Source: Aquitalea magnusonii
GTDB taxonomy: Bacteria > Pseudomonadota > Gammaproteobacteria > Burkholderiales > Chromobacteriaceae
Reading direction: 5' to 3'
NCBI RefSeq assembly: GCF_002217795.2
Contig: NZ_AP018823.1
Span: 2,356,001 to 2,420,000, forward strand
Length of the DNA stretch: 64,000 nucleotides
Part shown: in pieces, positions 1 to 7,592 of the stretch
Layout of the letters: each line of letters starts with the position of its first letter
Position numbering within the stretch: position 1 is the first letter of the stretch
The notes under the pieces: generated by a model
Seen by the model: the letters and a program-made list of their open reading frames with translations, nothing else
Told to the model about the DNA's origin: nothing
Database searches by the model: none
Position numbers and translations under genes: made by a program

Positions 1-64
1 GTTGGCAGCGGCCAGGTTAGAGGGGCGTGGAAACACTGGCAAGAGGTGCAGGTAAGGGGTTTGT

Positions 65-325
65 ATCCGCTCACGCGGATGATGTTTTGCATTGCCGCTT
101 CCGCGCGGCGGACGGGAAAGAGGGCTTGCCTGGCCAAGCCCTCCTTCACCTCCAAGGCCACCCCACAAGCATGGCCTGCGGCTGCCCGACAGGTCCCGTC
201 CGGTGCGAGGCGCGCCTGAACTCGCGATTTGCCAACGTCAAATCGCTCAGACATTGCAGGCGCTTAAGACCTCGCCCCGGCCACCCGTCGGCATGCTTGA
301 TGGGGCCCATGGGCGCGTTGGTACG
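65..325. repeat. Intergenic structured repeat, copy A
   Basis: This is the first of two copies of a dispersed element; the other is at 724-990. Three hairpins can be read in order: ATCCGC/GCGGAT (65-70/75-80), GAGGGCTTG/CAAGCCCTC (120-128/135-143) and GCGATTTG/CAAATCGC (224-231/239-246, 7-nt loop). The third stem differs from copy B by a paired change (T-A here, G-C there), so the pairing is kept. The copies also share a tract around 280-308 ending in GATGGGGCCC. I see no transposase or protein product. The boundaries are approximate. Confidence 0.75.
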
Positions 326-610
326 GTGGTTGATTTTTGAAAGACAAACAGCATCGTTGGTGACCCAGTCTCCAGACGAGGCCAAGACAGCAGTAAAAAT
401 TAGGATGTGCCGGGTGTCGTCGCAGTCGTTGGTTCGTTAAAACGACAAATTCGACGCAGCCCCAGTCCCGTCAGCGCGAGCCGACACAGGCGTGCTGCCC
501 AAGGTTTTAAGCGGCTGCATGTTTGAGCACCGTGACGGTAGCACGGTGCGAGTTCAGCCGCGCCCTGGGCGGTGCGGCTGGGGCGGGGTTTCGCGGCGCT
601 GCGGGTCGCC

Positions 611-654
611 TTTTCTTTGGGTACTTTCTTTTGGCGAAGCAAAAGTAAAGTACC
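611..654. repeat. Imperfect inverted repeat (TTTTCTTTGG...AAAGTACC)
   Basis: GGTACTTTCTTTTG (620-633) and CAAAAGTAAAGTACC (640-654) form an imperfect hairpin with a GCGAAG loop. It lies between the two copies of the larger repeat. From memory, similar C-T-T-T-rich hairpins are scattered between genes in many beta- and gammaproteobacteria. I see no nearby gene it could terminate. Confidence 0.55.
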
Positions 655-723
655 TCGACGGCGGGGCGAGACCCGCGAAGTTGATTTTGCTGTTGGTTTT
701 TCGTTGGAAGGTGCGAGTTAGAA

Positions 724-990
724 ATCCGCTACGCGGATGATGATTTGCATGCCGCTTCCGCGCGGCGGACGGGAAAGAGGGCTTGCCTGGCCAAGCCCTC
801 CTTCACCTCCAAGGCCACCCCGGCAAGCATGGCCTGCGGCTGCCCTCCGGGGCCTGCCCCTGCTGCGGCACGGCTGGAACTCGCGATTGGCTAACGTCCA
901 ATCGCTCAAACAGCCAGCCGCTTAAAACCGCAGCAGCGCCACCCGTCGGCATGCTTGATGGGGCCCGGTGGCTGCGTTGGTAAGGTGCTT
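724..990. repeat. Intergenic structured repeat, copy B
   Basis: This is the second copy of the element at 65-325, in the same orientation. The hairpins are ATCCGC/GCGGAT (724-729/733-738), the GAGGGCTTG/CAAGCCCTC stem (about 778-801) and GCGATTGG/CCAATCGC (883-890/898-905). Identity is highest over the first ~110 bp and over the tail at about 940-965. The middle has diverged in sequence while the third stem stayed paired. It ends about 200 bp before the cobalamin genes. Confidence 0.75.
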
Positions 991-1185
991 GTTTGGTAAG
1001 AACACTGGTTGAAGCTGCCAGAGCCCAGACCAGCCGCAAACCGCGCAGTTAAACGTATCAGCGCAGGACCACGGTCCAGCACCGCTACGTAACAAATACA
1101 GGATTTACATCCGCAATGCGCACCACGCATTGCCCAGACAAACTTTTGGCAGGCCCCGCCTGCACGCAGCAGAAAGCACAAAACA

Positions 1186-2724
1186 ATGACCGGAAAACTC
1201 TATCTAGTCTCCGTCGGCCCCGGCAGCCGCGAACTGATTCCGCCCATGGTGGAACAGGCGCTGGCCGCCAGCGACGTCATCGTCGCCTACGACCTCTACC
1301 TCACCTGGATCCAGCCGTGGATTACCGGCAAGGACATCCGCACCCTGCCACTCACCCAGGAACGCGACCGCGCCCAGCTGGCGCTGGAAGAAGCCCGTGC
1401 CGGCAAGACGGTGGCGCTGATTTCCAGCGGCGACATCGGCATTTATGCGATGGCCACGCTGGCCTACGAGGACATGCGCGAGGACGACAGCTTCGATGTG
1501 CAGCTGATTCCTGGCATCACCTCGGCCAATGCCTGTGCCTCGCTGCTGGGCGCGCCGCTATCGCACGACTTTGCCACCCTCAGCCTGTCAGACCTGCTGT
1601 GCCCGTGGGAGTGGATTGAAAGCCGCGCCCGCCATATTGCAGAGGCGGATCTGGCCGTGGTGTTTTACAACGTGCAAAGCAAGCAGCGGCAGGAAGGCGT
1701 GTACCGCATTCTGGACATCATGCTGGAACACAAGCGGCCGGAAACCCTGTGCGGCATCGTTCACAATGCCTACCGCGAAGGCCAGACCGTGGAAATCGTC
1801 ACCCTGGCCGAGCTGCGCACCCGCCAGTTCAACATGCTCACCTCGCTGGTGATCGGCAACCGCTTCACCCGCCGCAAGCGTAACTGGATGTTCACCCCGC
1901 GCGGCTATTTCAACTGGCAGAACACCGCCGACACCATTACCGCCGACAGCCTGCCCGGCGCTGCCGCCTGGGTGTTTGCCGGCACCAGCGACGGCAATGC
2001 ACTGGCACGCCAACTGGCGGCAGGCGGCCAGCCGGTGATTGTCAGCACAGCCAGCGACTACGGTGCCGAAATCGTCGCCGCCGACAGCCCCGGCCTCACC
2101 AGCATCAGCGGGCGGCTGGGTGTGGAGCGTCGCCGCGAGCTGCTGCAACAAAGCCAGGCACGCTGCATCGTGGATGCCACTCACCCCTATGCCACGGAAA
2201 TGTCGCAACAGCTGATGGCGTTGGCGCAGGAACTGGCCCTGCCTTATCTGCGCTACGAGCGCCCCAGTGCAGAGGATCAGCACCCGGCCATTCACTGCAG
2301 CAGCATGGCCGAAGCGGCAAAACTGGCGATGCAGCATGGCCAGCGCATTTTCCTGGCCACCGGCAGCAAGGAGCTGGCCTGCTTTGTGCAGGCCGAGGGC
2401 GCGGCTGACAAGCAATGGTTCGTCCGCCTGGCACCGGACCCGCAACACCTGCAACGCGCCATCGACCTGGGCATTCCGCGCGCCCGGCTATGCGCGATGC
2501 AAGGGCCGTTCTCGCAGGCCGCCAATGAAACCCTGTGGCGCGACTGGCAGATCGACTGCGTCATCAGCAAGCAGTCGGGTGACGCCGGTGGCTATGGTGC
2601 CAAGGCCGCCGCTGCCGCCGCACTGGGCATTCCCTTCATCGTGGTGGATCGTCCGCAGCTGGACTACCCGGTCAGCTTTGCCGACTTTGCCAGCCTGCAA
2701 GCCGCACTGGAGCAACTGGCATGA
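1186..2724 (+). CDS. cobJK: CobJ-CobK fusion: precorrin-3B C17-methyltransferase / precorrin-6A reductase
   Basis: This is a two-enzyme fusion for corrin ring synthesis in the cytoplasm. Residues ~1-240 are a SAM-dependent tetrapyrrole methylase of the CobJ/CbiH type (VSVGPGS near the N-terminus, SSGDIGIY, then LIPGITSANA), which methylates C17 with ring contraction. Residues ~255-510 are a CobK/CbiJ reductase, with a dinucleotide-binding VFAGTSDGNALA and the hallmark DATHPYA, which uses NADPH on precorrin-6A. Separate genes encode these steps in many bacteria. The stop overlaps the next start (ATGA). The ribosome site before the ATG is weak. This gene alone does not show whether the pathway is aerobic or anaerobic. 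Confidence 0.93.
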   Translation: MTGKLYLVSVGPGSRELIPPMVEQALAASDVIVAYDLYLTWIQPWITGKDIRTLPLTQERDRAQLALEEARAGKTVALISSGDIGIYAMATLAYEDMREDDSFDVQLIPGITSANACASLLGAPLSHDFATLSLSDLLCPWEWIESRARHIAEADLAVVFYNVQSKQRQEGVYRILDIMLEHKRPETLCGIVHNAYREGQTVEIVTLAELRTRQFNMLTSLVIGNRFTRRKRNWMFTPRGYFNWQNTADTITADSLPGAAAWVFAGTSDGNALARQLAAGGQPVIVSTASDYGAEIVAADSPGLTSISGRLGVERRRELLQQSQARCIVDATHPYATEMSQQLMALAQELALPYLRYERPSAEDQHPAIHCSSMAEAAKLAMQHGQRIFLATGSKELACFVQAEGAADKQWFVRLAPDPQHLQRAIDLGIPRARLCAMQGPFSQAANETLWRDWQIDCVISKQSGDAGGYGAKAAAAAALGIPFIVVDRPQLDYPVSFADFASLQAALEQLA

Positions 2725-3821
2725 GCAGCCCGCGCATTCCGGTCACCGTGCTCACCGGTTTTCTGGGCGCGGGCAAAACCACCCTGCTGTCCAATCTGAT
2801 CCGCGACAGCAAACAACGGCGGCTGGCCATTCTGGTCAACGAATTTGGCGAGGTGTCCATCGACGGCACCATCCTGCGTACGGACGACAAGGCCGGGGTG
2901 GAGATTCACGATCTGGCCAATGGCCTGGTGGCTTACGACGACGACGAGCACTTCCTGCCCACCATGCTGGCCTTGTGGCAGCGCCGCCAGCAGATCGACC
3001 ATGTGCTGATCGAAACCTCGGGACTGGCCCTGCCCAGCGCGGTAATGGAACAGCTGCAAGGCCCGGAGCTGGCAGAACGCTTTGTGCTGGACGCCACGCT
3101 GGCCGTGGTGGATACCCCGCTGCTGCTGGCTGGCGACTTTGACAGCGGCCACGGCCAGCAGGACAACGCGGTGGCCAGCCTGTTCCGCCAGCAGCTAGAG
3201 AACGCCGACATCGTGGTGCTGAACAAGATCGACACCCTTACCGACACCGCCATGCTGCAAGCGGAAAGCACGGTGCGCGAGCTGGCACCGTCCATCCGCT
3301 TTATCGAGCTGGCCTATCAGGCAAAACTGGACACCCGGCTGACGCTGGGCCTGCATCTGCATGAAGTCAGCGGCAGCGGCCATCGCCATTACGGCCCGGT
3401 ATCCAGCCTGCCGCTAAATCTGCGGCCGCTGGCCAACCAGGCGCTGCTGGACGGCCACAGCCACGGCGGGCTGGCCGCCCACAGTCACGGCCTGGCCACC
3501 CACAAGCATTTTCACGAGCAGGACCCGGGCTGGCAGTCCTTCCTGATCCGCAGCAAGGACGCGCAGGACGCGGCCCGCCTGCTGGCAGCGGTGGAAAGCA
3601 TTGCCCGCGAAGAAGCGCTGCTGCGCATCAAGGGCCATGCTGCCAGTGCCGACGGCCAGGGCCGGCTGACACTGCAAGCGGTGCGCCAGCGCGTGCAACT
3701 GCAACAGGAGCCGGAAACCGCCGCACCACGGCAGGCGCAGCTGGTATTCATCGGCTATCACCCCAGCCGTCCGCGCATTGTGGAGCGACTACGCGCACTC
3801 ACCGGCACCCACTGGCAGTGA
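2721..3821 (+). CDS. cobW: CobW-family GTPase lacking the CxCC motif
   Basis: This is a COG0523 P-loop GTPase of 366 residues. The Walker A motif GFLGAGKTTLLS lies near residues 13-24, ETSGLALP follows, and the base-recognition motif is VVLNKID near 170. A CobW C-terminal domain ends the protein. Members act as metal chaperones or insertases, and those in B12 clusters are linked to cobalt supply. Where most members have NGCxCC, this one reads NGLVAYDDDEHF, so the usual metal-binding cysteines are absent. A His-rich stretch (GHSHGG..HSHG..HKHFHE) near residues 233-256 could bind metal instead. It overlaps the upstream gene by 4 nt, which implies co-translation. Confidence 0.85.
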   Translation: MSSPRIPVTVLTGFLGAGKTTLLSNLIRDSKQRRLAILVNEFGEVSIDGTILRTDDKAGVEIHDLANGLVAYDDDEHFLPTMLALWQRRQQIDHVLIETSGLALPSAVMEQLQGPELAERFVLDATLAVVDTPLLLAGDFDSGHGQQDNAVASLFRQQLENADIVVLNKIDTLTDTAMLQAESTVRELAPSIRFIELAYQAKLDTRLTLGLHLHEVSGSGHRHYGPVSSLPLNLRPLANQALLDGHSHGGLAAHSHGLATHKHFHEQDPGWQSFLIRSKDAQDAARLLAAVESIAREEALLRIKGHAASADGQGRLTLQAVRQRVQLQQEPETAAPRQAQLVFIGYHPSRPRIVERLRALTGTHWQ

Positions 3822-3975
3822 CAGCCGCTGACAAAAACCCTGTTGCAGCGTTGCGCCGCCTTGCCACCGGGACGCTGCGCTGTTGTTAGCCGCGCCAAAC
3901 CCACCATTCACCAATACCCCTGCTGCGGCACGGTCCCGACCTGCGCCGCAGACCAGCAATCAGAAGGAAACCGCC

Positions 3976-4578
3976 ATGAAAACCGACGCCGCCGCCCACC
4001 AGCGCATGGTGGAAAAACGCAAGGCCGGCTTTGAAAAGAAAAAAGCCGCCGCCACCAAGGAAAAAGGCTTGCTCATCGTCCACACCGGCACGGGCAAGGG
4101 CAAGAGCAGCGCCGCCTTCGGCATGGGCCTGCGCATTGTCGGCCACGGCATGCAGCTGGGCGTGGTGCAGTTCATCAAGGGCGCGCTGCATACCGCCGAG
4201 CGCGACCTGTTCAGCCGCTTCGACAACTGCCGCTTTCTCACCATGGGCGAGGGCTATACCTGGAACACCCAGAACCGCGAGGCCGACATCGCCACCGCGC
4301 GCCAGGCCTGGGATGCGGTACTGGAGATGCTGGGCAGCGGCCACTACGACATGCTGATTCTGGATGAGCTGAACATCGTGCTGAAGTACGACTACCTGCC
4401 GCTGGACGAAGTCCTGGCGGCACTGGCCAGCCGCCCGGCCAAGCTGCATGTGGTGATTACCGGCCGCCATGCGCCGCAGGCGCTGATTGACGCGGCCGAT
4501 CTGGTCACGGAAATGAAGCTGGTGAAGCACCCCTACCGTGAGCAAGGCATCAAGGCACAACAGGGCGTGGAGTTCTGA
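3976..4578 (+). CDS. cobO: Corrinoid (cob(I)yrinic acid a,c-diamide) adenosyltransferase
   Basis: This is a 200-residue CobO/BtuR-type enzyme. It transfers the 5'-deoxyadenosyl group of ATP to cob(I)alamin precursors. The modified P-loop HTGTGKGKSS is near residues 36-45, VQFIKG follows, and the conserved MLILDELN sits near residue 130. I chose the ATG at 3976 because AGAAGGAAA precedes it, and the basic N-terminal helix (KRKAGFEKKKAA) fits the family. A longer frame upstream from 3883 lacks these supports. cobB follows after 1 nt. There is a 154-bp gap from cobW with no obvious terminator. Confidence 0.93.
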   Translation: MKTDAAAHQRMVEKRKAGFEKKKAAATKEKGLLIVHTGTGKGKSSAAFGMGLRIVGHGMQLGVVQFIKGALHTAERDLFSRFDNCRFLTMGEGYTWNTQNREADIATARQAWDAVLEMLGSGHYDMLILDELNIVLKYDYLPLDEVLAALASRPAKLHVVITGRHAPQALIDAADLVTEMKLVKHPYREQGIKAQQGVEF

Positions 4579-4579
4579 C

Positions 4580-5872
4580 ATGGCCATCCGCCACTGCCCG
4601 GCGCTGTTCATCAGCGCCCCTGCCTCGCATCAGGGCAAGACCACCCTCAGCGCCGGGCTGGCGCGCTACCACCGCCAGCAGGGCCGAACCGTGCGCGTGT
4701 TCAAGACCGGGCCGGATTTTCTCGACCCCTATGTGCTGGAACAGGCCAGCGGCCACACCGTGTATGCACTGGATTTGTGGATGAACGGCGAGGATGACTG
4801 TCGCCAGCGCCTGTACCAGGCCGCCGCCGAGGCCGACCTGATCCTGATCGAAGGCAGCATGGGCCTGTTCGATGGCACGCCCAGCAGTGCCGATCTGGCG
4901 CAGTTGTTCGGCGTGCCGGTGGCCGCCATCATCGACGCTGCCGGCATGGCGCAAACCTTTGCGGCGGTGGCGCATGGCCTGGCGACCTTCCGCCCCGGCC
5001 TGCCGTTTTACGGCGTGCTGGCCAATCAGGTGGCATCAAGCCGCCATGCGGAGATGCTCACCGCCGCCCTGCCCGCCAGCCTCAATTATCTGGGCGCGGT
5101 GATGCGCCAGCAGGACATGGGCCTGCCGGAGCGTCATCTGGGCCTGGTGCAGGCGCAGGAGGTGGACGATCTGGAAGCACGGCTGGAGCGCGCTGCCACC
5201 CAGCTAGCCAATACCGCACTGGCACAACTGCCGCCGCCAGTCGCCTTCCAACCTGCCACGGCACCCAGCCTGCCACGGCTGCTGGACGGCGTGCGCATCG
5301 CCATCGCCCGCGATACCGCCTTCAGCTTCATCTACCCGGCCAATGTGCAGACACTGCAGGCATTGGGGGCCGAGCTGCATTACTTCTCGCCACTGGCCGA
5401 CGACACGCTGCCGGACTGCGATGCAGTCTGGCTGCCCGGTGGCTATCCGGAACTGCATCTGGCCGCGCTGGCCCGCGCACAGCACAGCCGCGCCAGCCTG
5501 CATGCCCACGTCGCCGCCGGCAAGCCGCTGTATGCCGAATGTGGCGGCATGCTGTACTTGCTGGACAGCCTGACCGACAAGCAGGGTAACAGTGAGGCCA
5601 TGCTGGGCCTGCTGCCCGGCCATGCCCGGCTGAATAGCCGCCTGAGTGCGCTGGGCCTGCAACAACTGCAACTGGATGGTGCAGTGCTGCGCGGCCACAC
5701 TTTTCACTATTCCAGCCTGGATACACCCATCACCCCGCTTACCCATGCCAGCCGCGCCACCGGTAGCGGCCAAGGCGAGCCGGTATACCGCCATGGCAGC
5801 CTGCTGGCCAGTTATCTGCATCTTTACTTCCCGTCCAACCCTGCGGCCTGCGCCAGACTGTTCCTGCCATGA
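4580..5872 (+). CDS. cobB: Cobyrinic/hydrogenobyrinic acid a,c-diamide synthase
   Basis: This is an ATP- and glutamine-dependent amidase of 430 residues that amidates the a and c side chains of the corrin ring. The N-terminal half is a dethiobiotin-synthetase-like domain with P-loop SAPASHQGKTTLS (residues ~8-20) and KTGPDFLDP. The C-terminal half is a class I glutamine amidotransferase: LPGGYPELH, then the nucleophile Cys321 in YAECGGML, then GHTFHYS with the histidine. The start at 4580 lies 1 nt after the cobO stop. The longer upstream frame would overlap cobO. Its end overlaps bluB (ATGA). Confidence 0.93.
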   Translation: MAIRHCPALFISAPASHQGKTTLSAGLARYHRQQGRTVRVFKTGPDFLDPYVLEQASGHTVYALDLWMNGEDDCRQRLYQAAAEADLILIEGSMGLFDGTPSSADLAQLFGVPVAAIIDAAGMAQTFAAVAHGLATFRPGLPFYGVLANQVASSRHAEMLTAALPASLNYLGAVMRQQDMGLPERHLGLVQAQEVDDLEARLERAATQLANTALAQLPPPVAFQPATAPSLPRLLDGVRIAIARDTAFSFIYPANVQTLQALGAELHYFSPLADDTLPDCDAVWLPGGYPELHLAALARAQHSRASLHAHVAAGKPLYAECGGMLYLLDSLTDKQGNSEAMLGLLPGHARLNSRLSALGLQQLQLDGAVLRGHTFHYSSLDTPITPLTHASRATGSGQGEPVYRHGSLLASYLHLYFPSNPAACARLFLP

Positions 5873-6522
5873 ATGCCTATCCCCAAGCCGACATCGACGC
5901 CGTTTACCGCGCCATCCGCGAACGGCGCGACATGCGCCACTTCAAGCCGGACCCGGTGGACCCGGCCCTGCTGCAACGTTTGTTGCAGGCCGCGCACCTG
6001 GCACCCAGCGTGGGCTTCATGCAGCCTTGGCGCTTCATCCGCATTAGCGATACCGCCCTGCGCCAGCAACTGCATGCCGAGGTGGAGGTGGAACGGGTGG
6101 CCACTGCCAAGGCACTGGGTCAGCGGGAAGAAGAATTCATGAAGCTGAAGGTTGAGGGCATTCTGGACTGCGGCGAGGTGCTGGTGGCGGCGCTGATGGA
6201 CGGGCGCGAGCGCCATGTGTTTGGCCGCCGCACCCTGCCGGAAATGGATATCTGCTCCATTGCCTGCGCCATCCAGAACATGTGGCTGGCCGCCCGCGCC
6301 GAGGGCATCGGCCTGGGCTGGGTATCGCTGTTCGACCCGCAGCGGCTGGGCACGCTGCTGGGCCTGCCCGCCGAGGCCAAGGCAGTGGCCATCCTGTGCA
6401 TCGGCCATGTCGAGGCCTTTTACGACAAACCCATGCTGGAGCAGGAAAACTGGGCGCAGCGGCAAAATCTGGCCGCGCTGGTATTTGAAAACGGCTGGGG
6501 AGCCGGTCAGCCAACAGGCTGA
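5869..6522 (+). CDS. bluB: 5,6-dimethylbenzimidazole synthase BluB
   Basis: This is a flavin-destroying nitroreductase-fold enzyme that turns FMNH2 and oxygen into 5,6-dimethylbenzimidazole, the lower ligand of B12. The length (217 residues) and N-terminal signature (IRERRDMRHFKPDPVD, then HLAPSVGFMQPW) fit BluB rather than a generic nitroreductase, as does the position at the end of a cobalamin block. The start overlaps the cobB stop. It implies that the organism makes its own lower ligand and does so with oxygen present. The next gene is convergent, 5 nt away. Confidence 0.93.
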   Translation: MNAYPQADIDAVYRAIRERRDMRHFKPDPVDPALLQRLLQAAHLAPSVGFMQPWRFIRISDTALRQQLHAEVEVERVATAKALGQREEEFMKLKVEGILDCGEVLVAALMDGRERHVFGRRTLPEMDICSIACAIQNMWLAARAEGIGLGWVSLFDPQRLGTLLGLPAEAKAVAILCIGHVEAFYDKPMLEQENWAQRQNLAALVFENGWGAGQPTG

Positions 6523-6527
6523 AAGCC

Positions 6528-7454
6528 CTAGCGCGCAGCCGCACTGCGCTGGCTGCTGAACGGCGTCATGAACTGCTGGCGGAAATAGTCGCGAAACAAC
6601 ACGATGGACGGGCTGATTTCTGCCTGCGCTTTCCACGCCAGGCCCAGGGTCATCGGCGGCACCAGGCCGTGCAGGCTCACCGTTTCGATACGCCGCCCCT
6701 CCAGCGACCATGGCCGGTACACCATGTCCGACAGAATGCTTACCCCGCTGCCATTGGCCACCATGCTGCGTACCGCCTCCACCGAACTGGTGCGCACCCT
6801 TACCTGCGGCTGCAAGCCTGCCTGCTGCCAATAGCGCAGTGTCGACTGCTCCGCCTCATCCACCGTCAGCATGATATAAGGCTCGCCAGCGATGTCCTGC
6901 AAGCCGGGGGCGGGATGGGACAGCAGCGGATGCTGTGCCGGCAACCACAAGCGCCGGGGCGAACTGATGATGGACTCCAGCTGCAACGCCGGGTTGTCCA
7001 CATTGGAACTGAGCAGCACCGCCACATCGAAGTCGTGCTGTAACAGTCCGGCTTCGATCTCGGCACGCGGCAATTCGTGCAGCCGTATTTCGAGTTGCGG
7101 GTACAAGGCCGCCAGCCGCCGCACATGTGCCGGCAGAAAATACCCCATCACCGTATAAGTGGCCGCCACCGACAAGCTGCCGGCAAAGTCGCTTTCCCAA
7201 TTGCTCAGCAACATGGCCTCTTCCACATCGGCCAGAATCCCGTAGGCATGGCTGAGAAAACGCCGGCCAGAATCAGTCAGCACCATGCCGTGAGGGTGGC
7301 GTACAAACAAACGTGTAACCAGCACTTCCTCCAGTTGCCGGATGGCTGCCGTCACTGCCGACTGGGTGATGTTCAGCTGCATCGCCGCCTGGGAAACCTG
7401 TCCCGCTTCAGCCGTGGCAACAAAATACTTCAATTGCCGGAAGGAAAACGCCAA
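6528..7454 (-). CDS. LysR-family transcriptional regulator
   Basis: This 308-residue protein has an N-terminal winged helix-turn-helix (residues ~4-60: FRQLKYFVATAEAGQVSQAA, then TQSAVTAAIRQLE). A periplasmic-binding-protein-like effector domain (residues ~90-300) follows. It converges on bluB. Upstream of it lies only the end of the phospholipase gene, so no divergent target is evident and its regulon cannot be inferred. The N-terminal helix resembles LysR members with aromatic-compound or nitrogen ligands, but I would not assign one. Confidence 0.88.
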   Translation of the reverse strand: MAFSFRQLKYFVATAEAGQVSQAAMQLNITQSAVTAAIRQLEEVLVTRLFVRHPHGMVLTDSGRRFLSHAYGILADVEEAMLLSNWESDFAGSLSVAATYTVMGYFLPAHVRRLAALYPQLEIRLHELPRAEIEAGLLQHDFDVAVLLSSNVDNPALQLESIISSPRRLWLPAQHPLLSHPAPGLQDIAGEPYIMLTVDEAEQSTLRYWQQAGLQPQVRVRTSSVEAVRSMVANGSGVSILSDMVYRPWSLEGRRIETVSLHGLVPPMTLGLAWKAQAEISPSIVLFRDYFRQQFMTPFSSQRSAAAR

Positions 7455-7592
7455 AGTACTTACTCTCCATCTCGTTTACTACCCCTTCCGGCCCGGCCTG
7501 TCGGCAAGGCCGAACTCAGCTACACTCCTGTCCCGACAGGCTGAAATGATATGACCTGGCCTAAGCTGGCGGCCCCCCCACAAGGCAGTGCA

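Larger units (their letters stand above)
1..1185. other. Gene-free region with structured repeats
   Basis: I find no convincing gene in this 1.2 kb. The open frames here are short, overlap each other on both strands and lack ribosome binding sites. The region instead holds two related copies of a ~260 bp element (65-325 and 724-990) and a separate hairpin-forming repeat near 611-654. The last ~190 bp precede the cobalamin genes and should hold their promoter. I looked there for a cobalamin riboswitch and did not find a complete one. Confidence 0.6.

Noticed and set aside
27..1181. Several short open frames on both strands before the cobalamin genes
   Set aside because: They overlap each other and the repeat hairpins, lack ribosome sites and differ between the two repeat copies.
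1000..1185. Possible cobalamin riboswitch before cobJK
   Set aside because: There is a weak B12-box-like stretch (GAAGCTGCCAGAGCCCAGAC near 1011-1030), but the conserved core of the riboswitch is not present.
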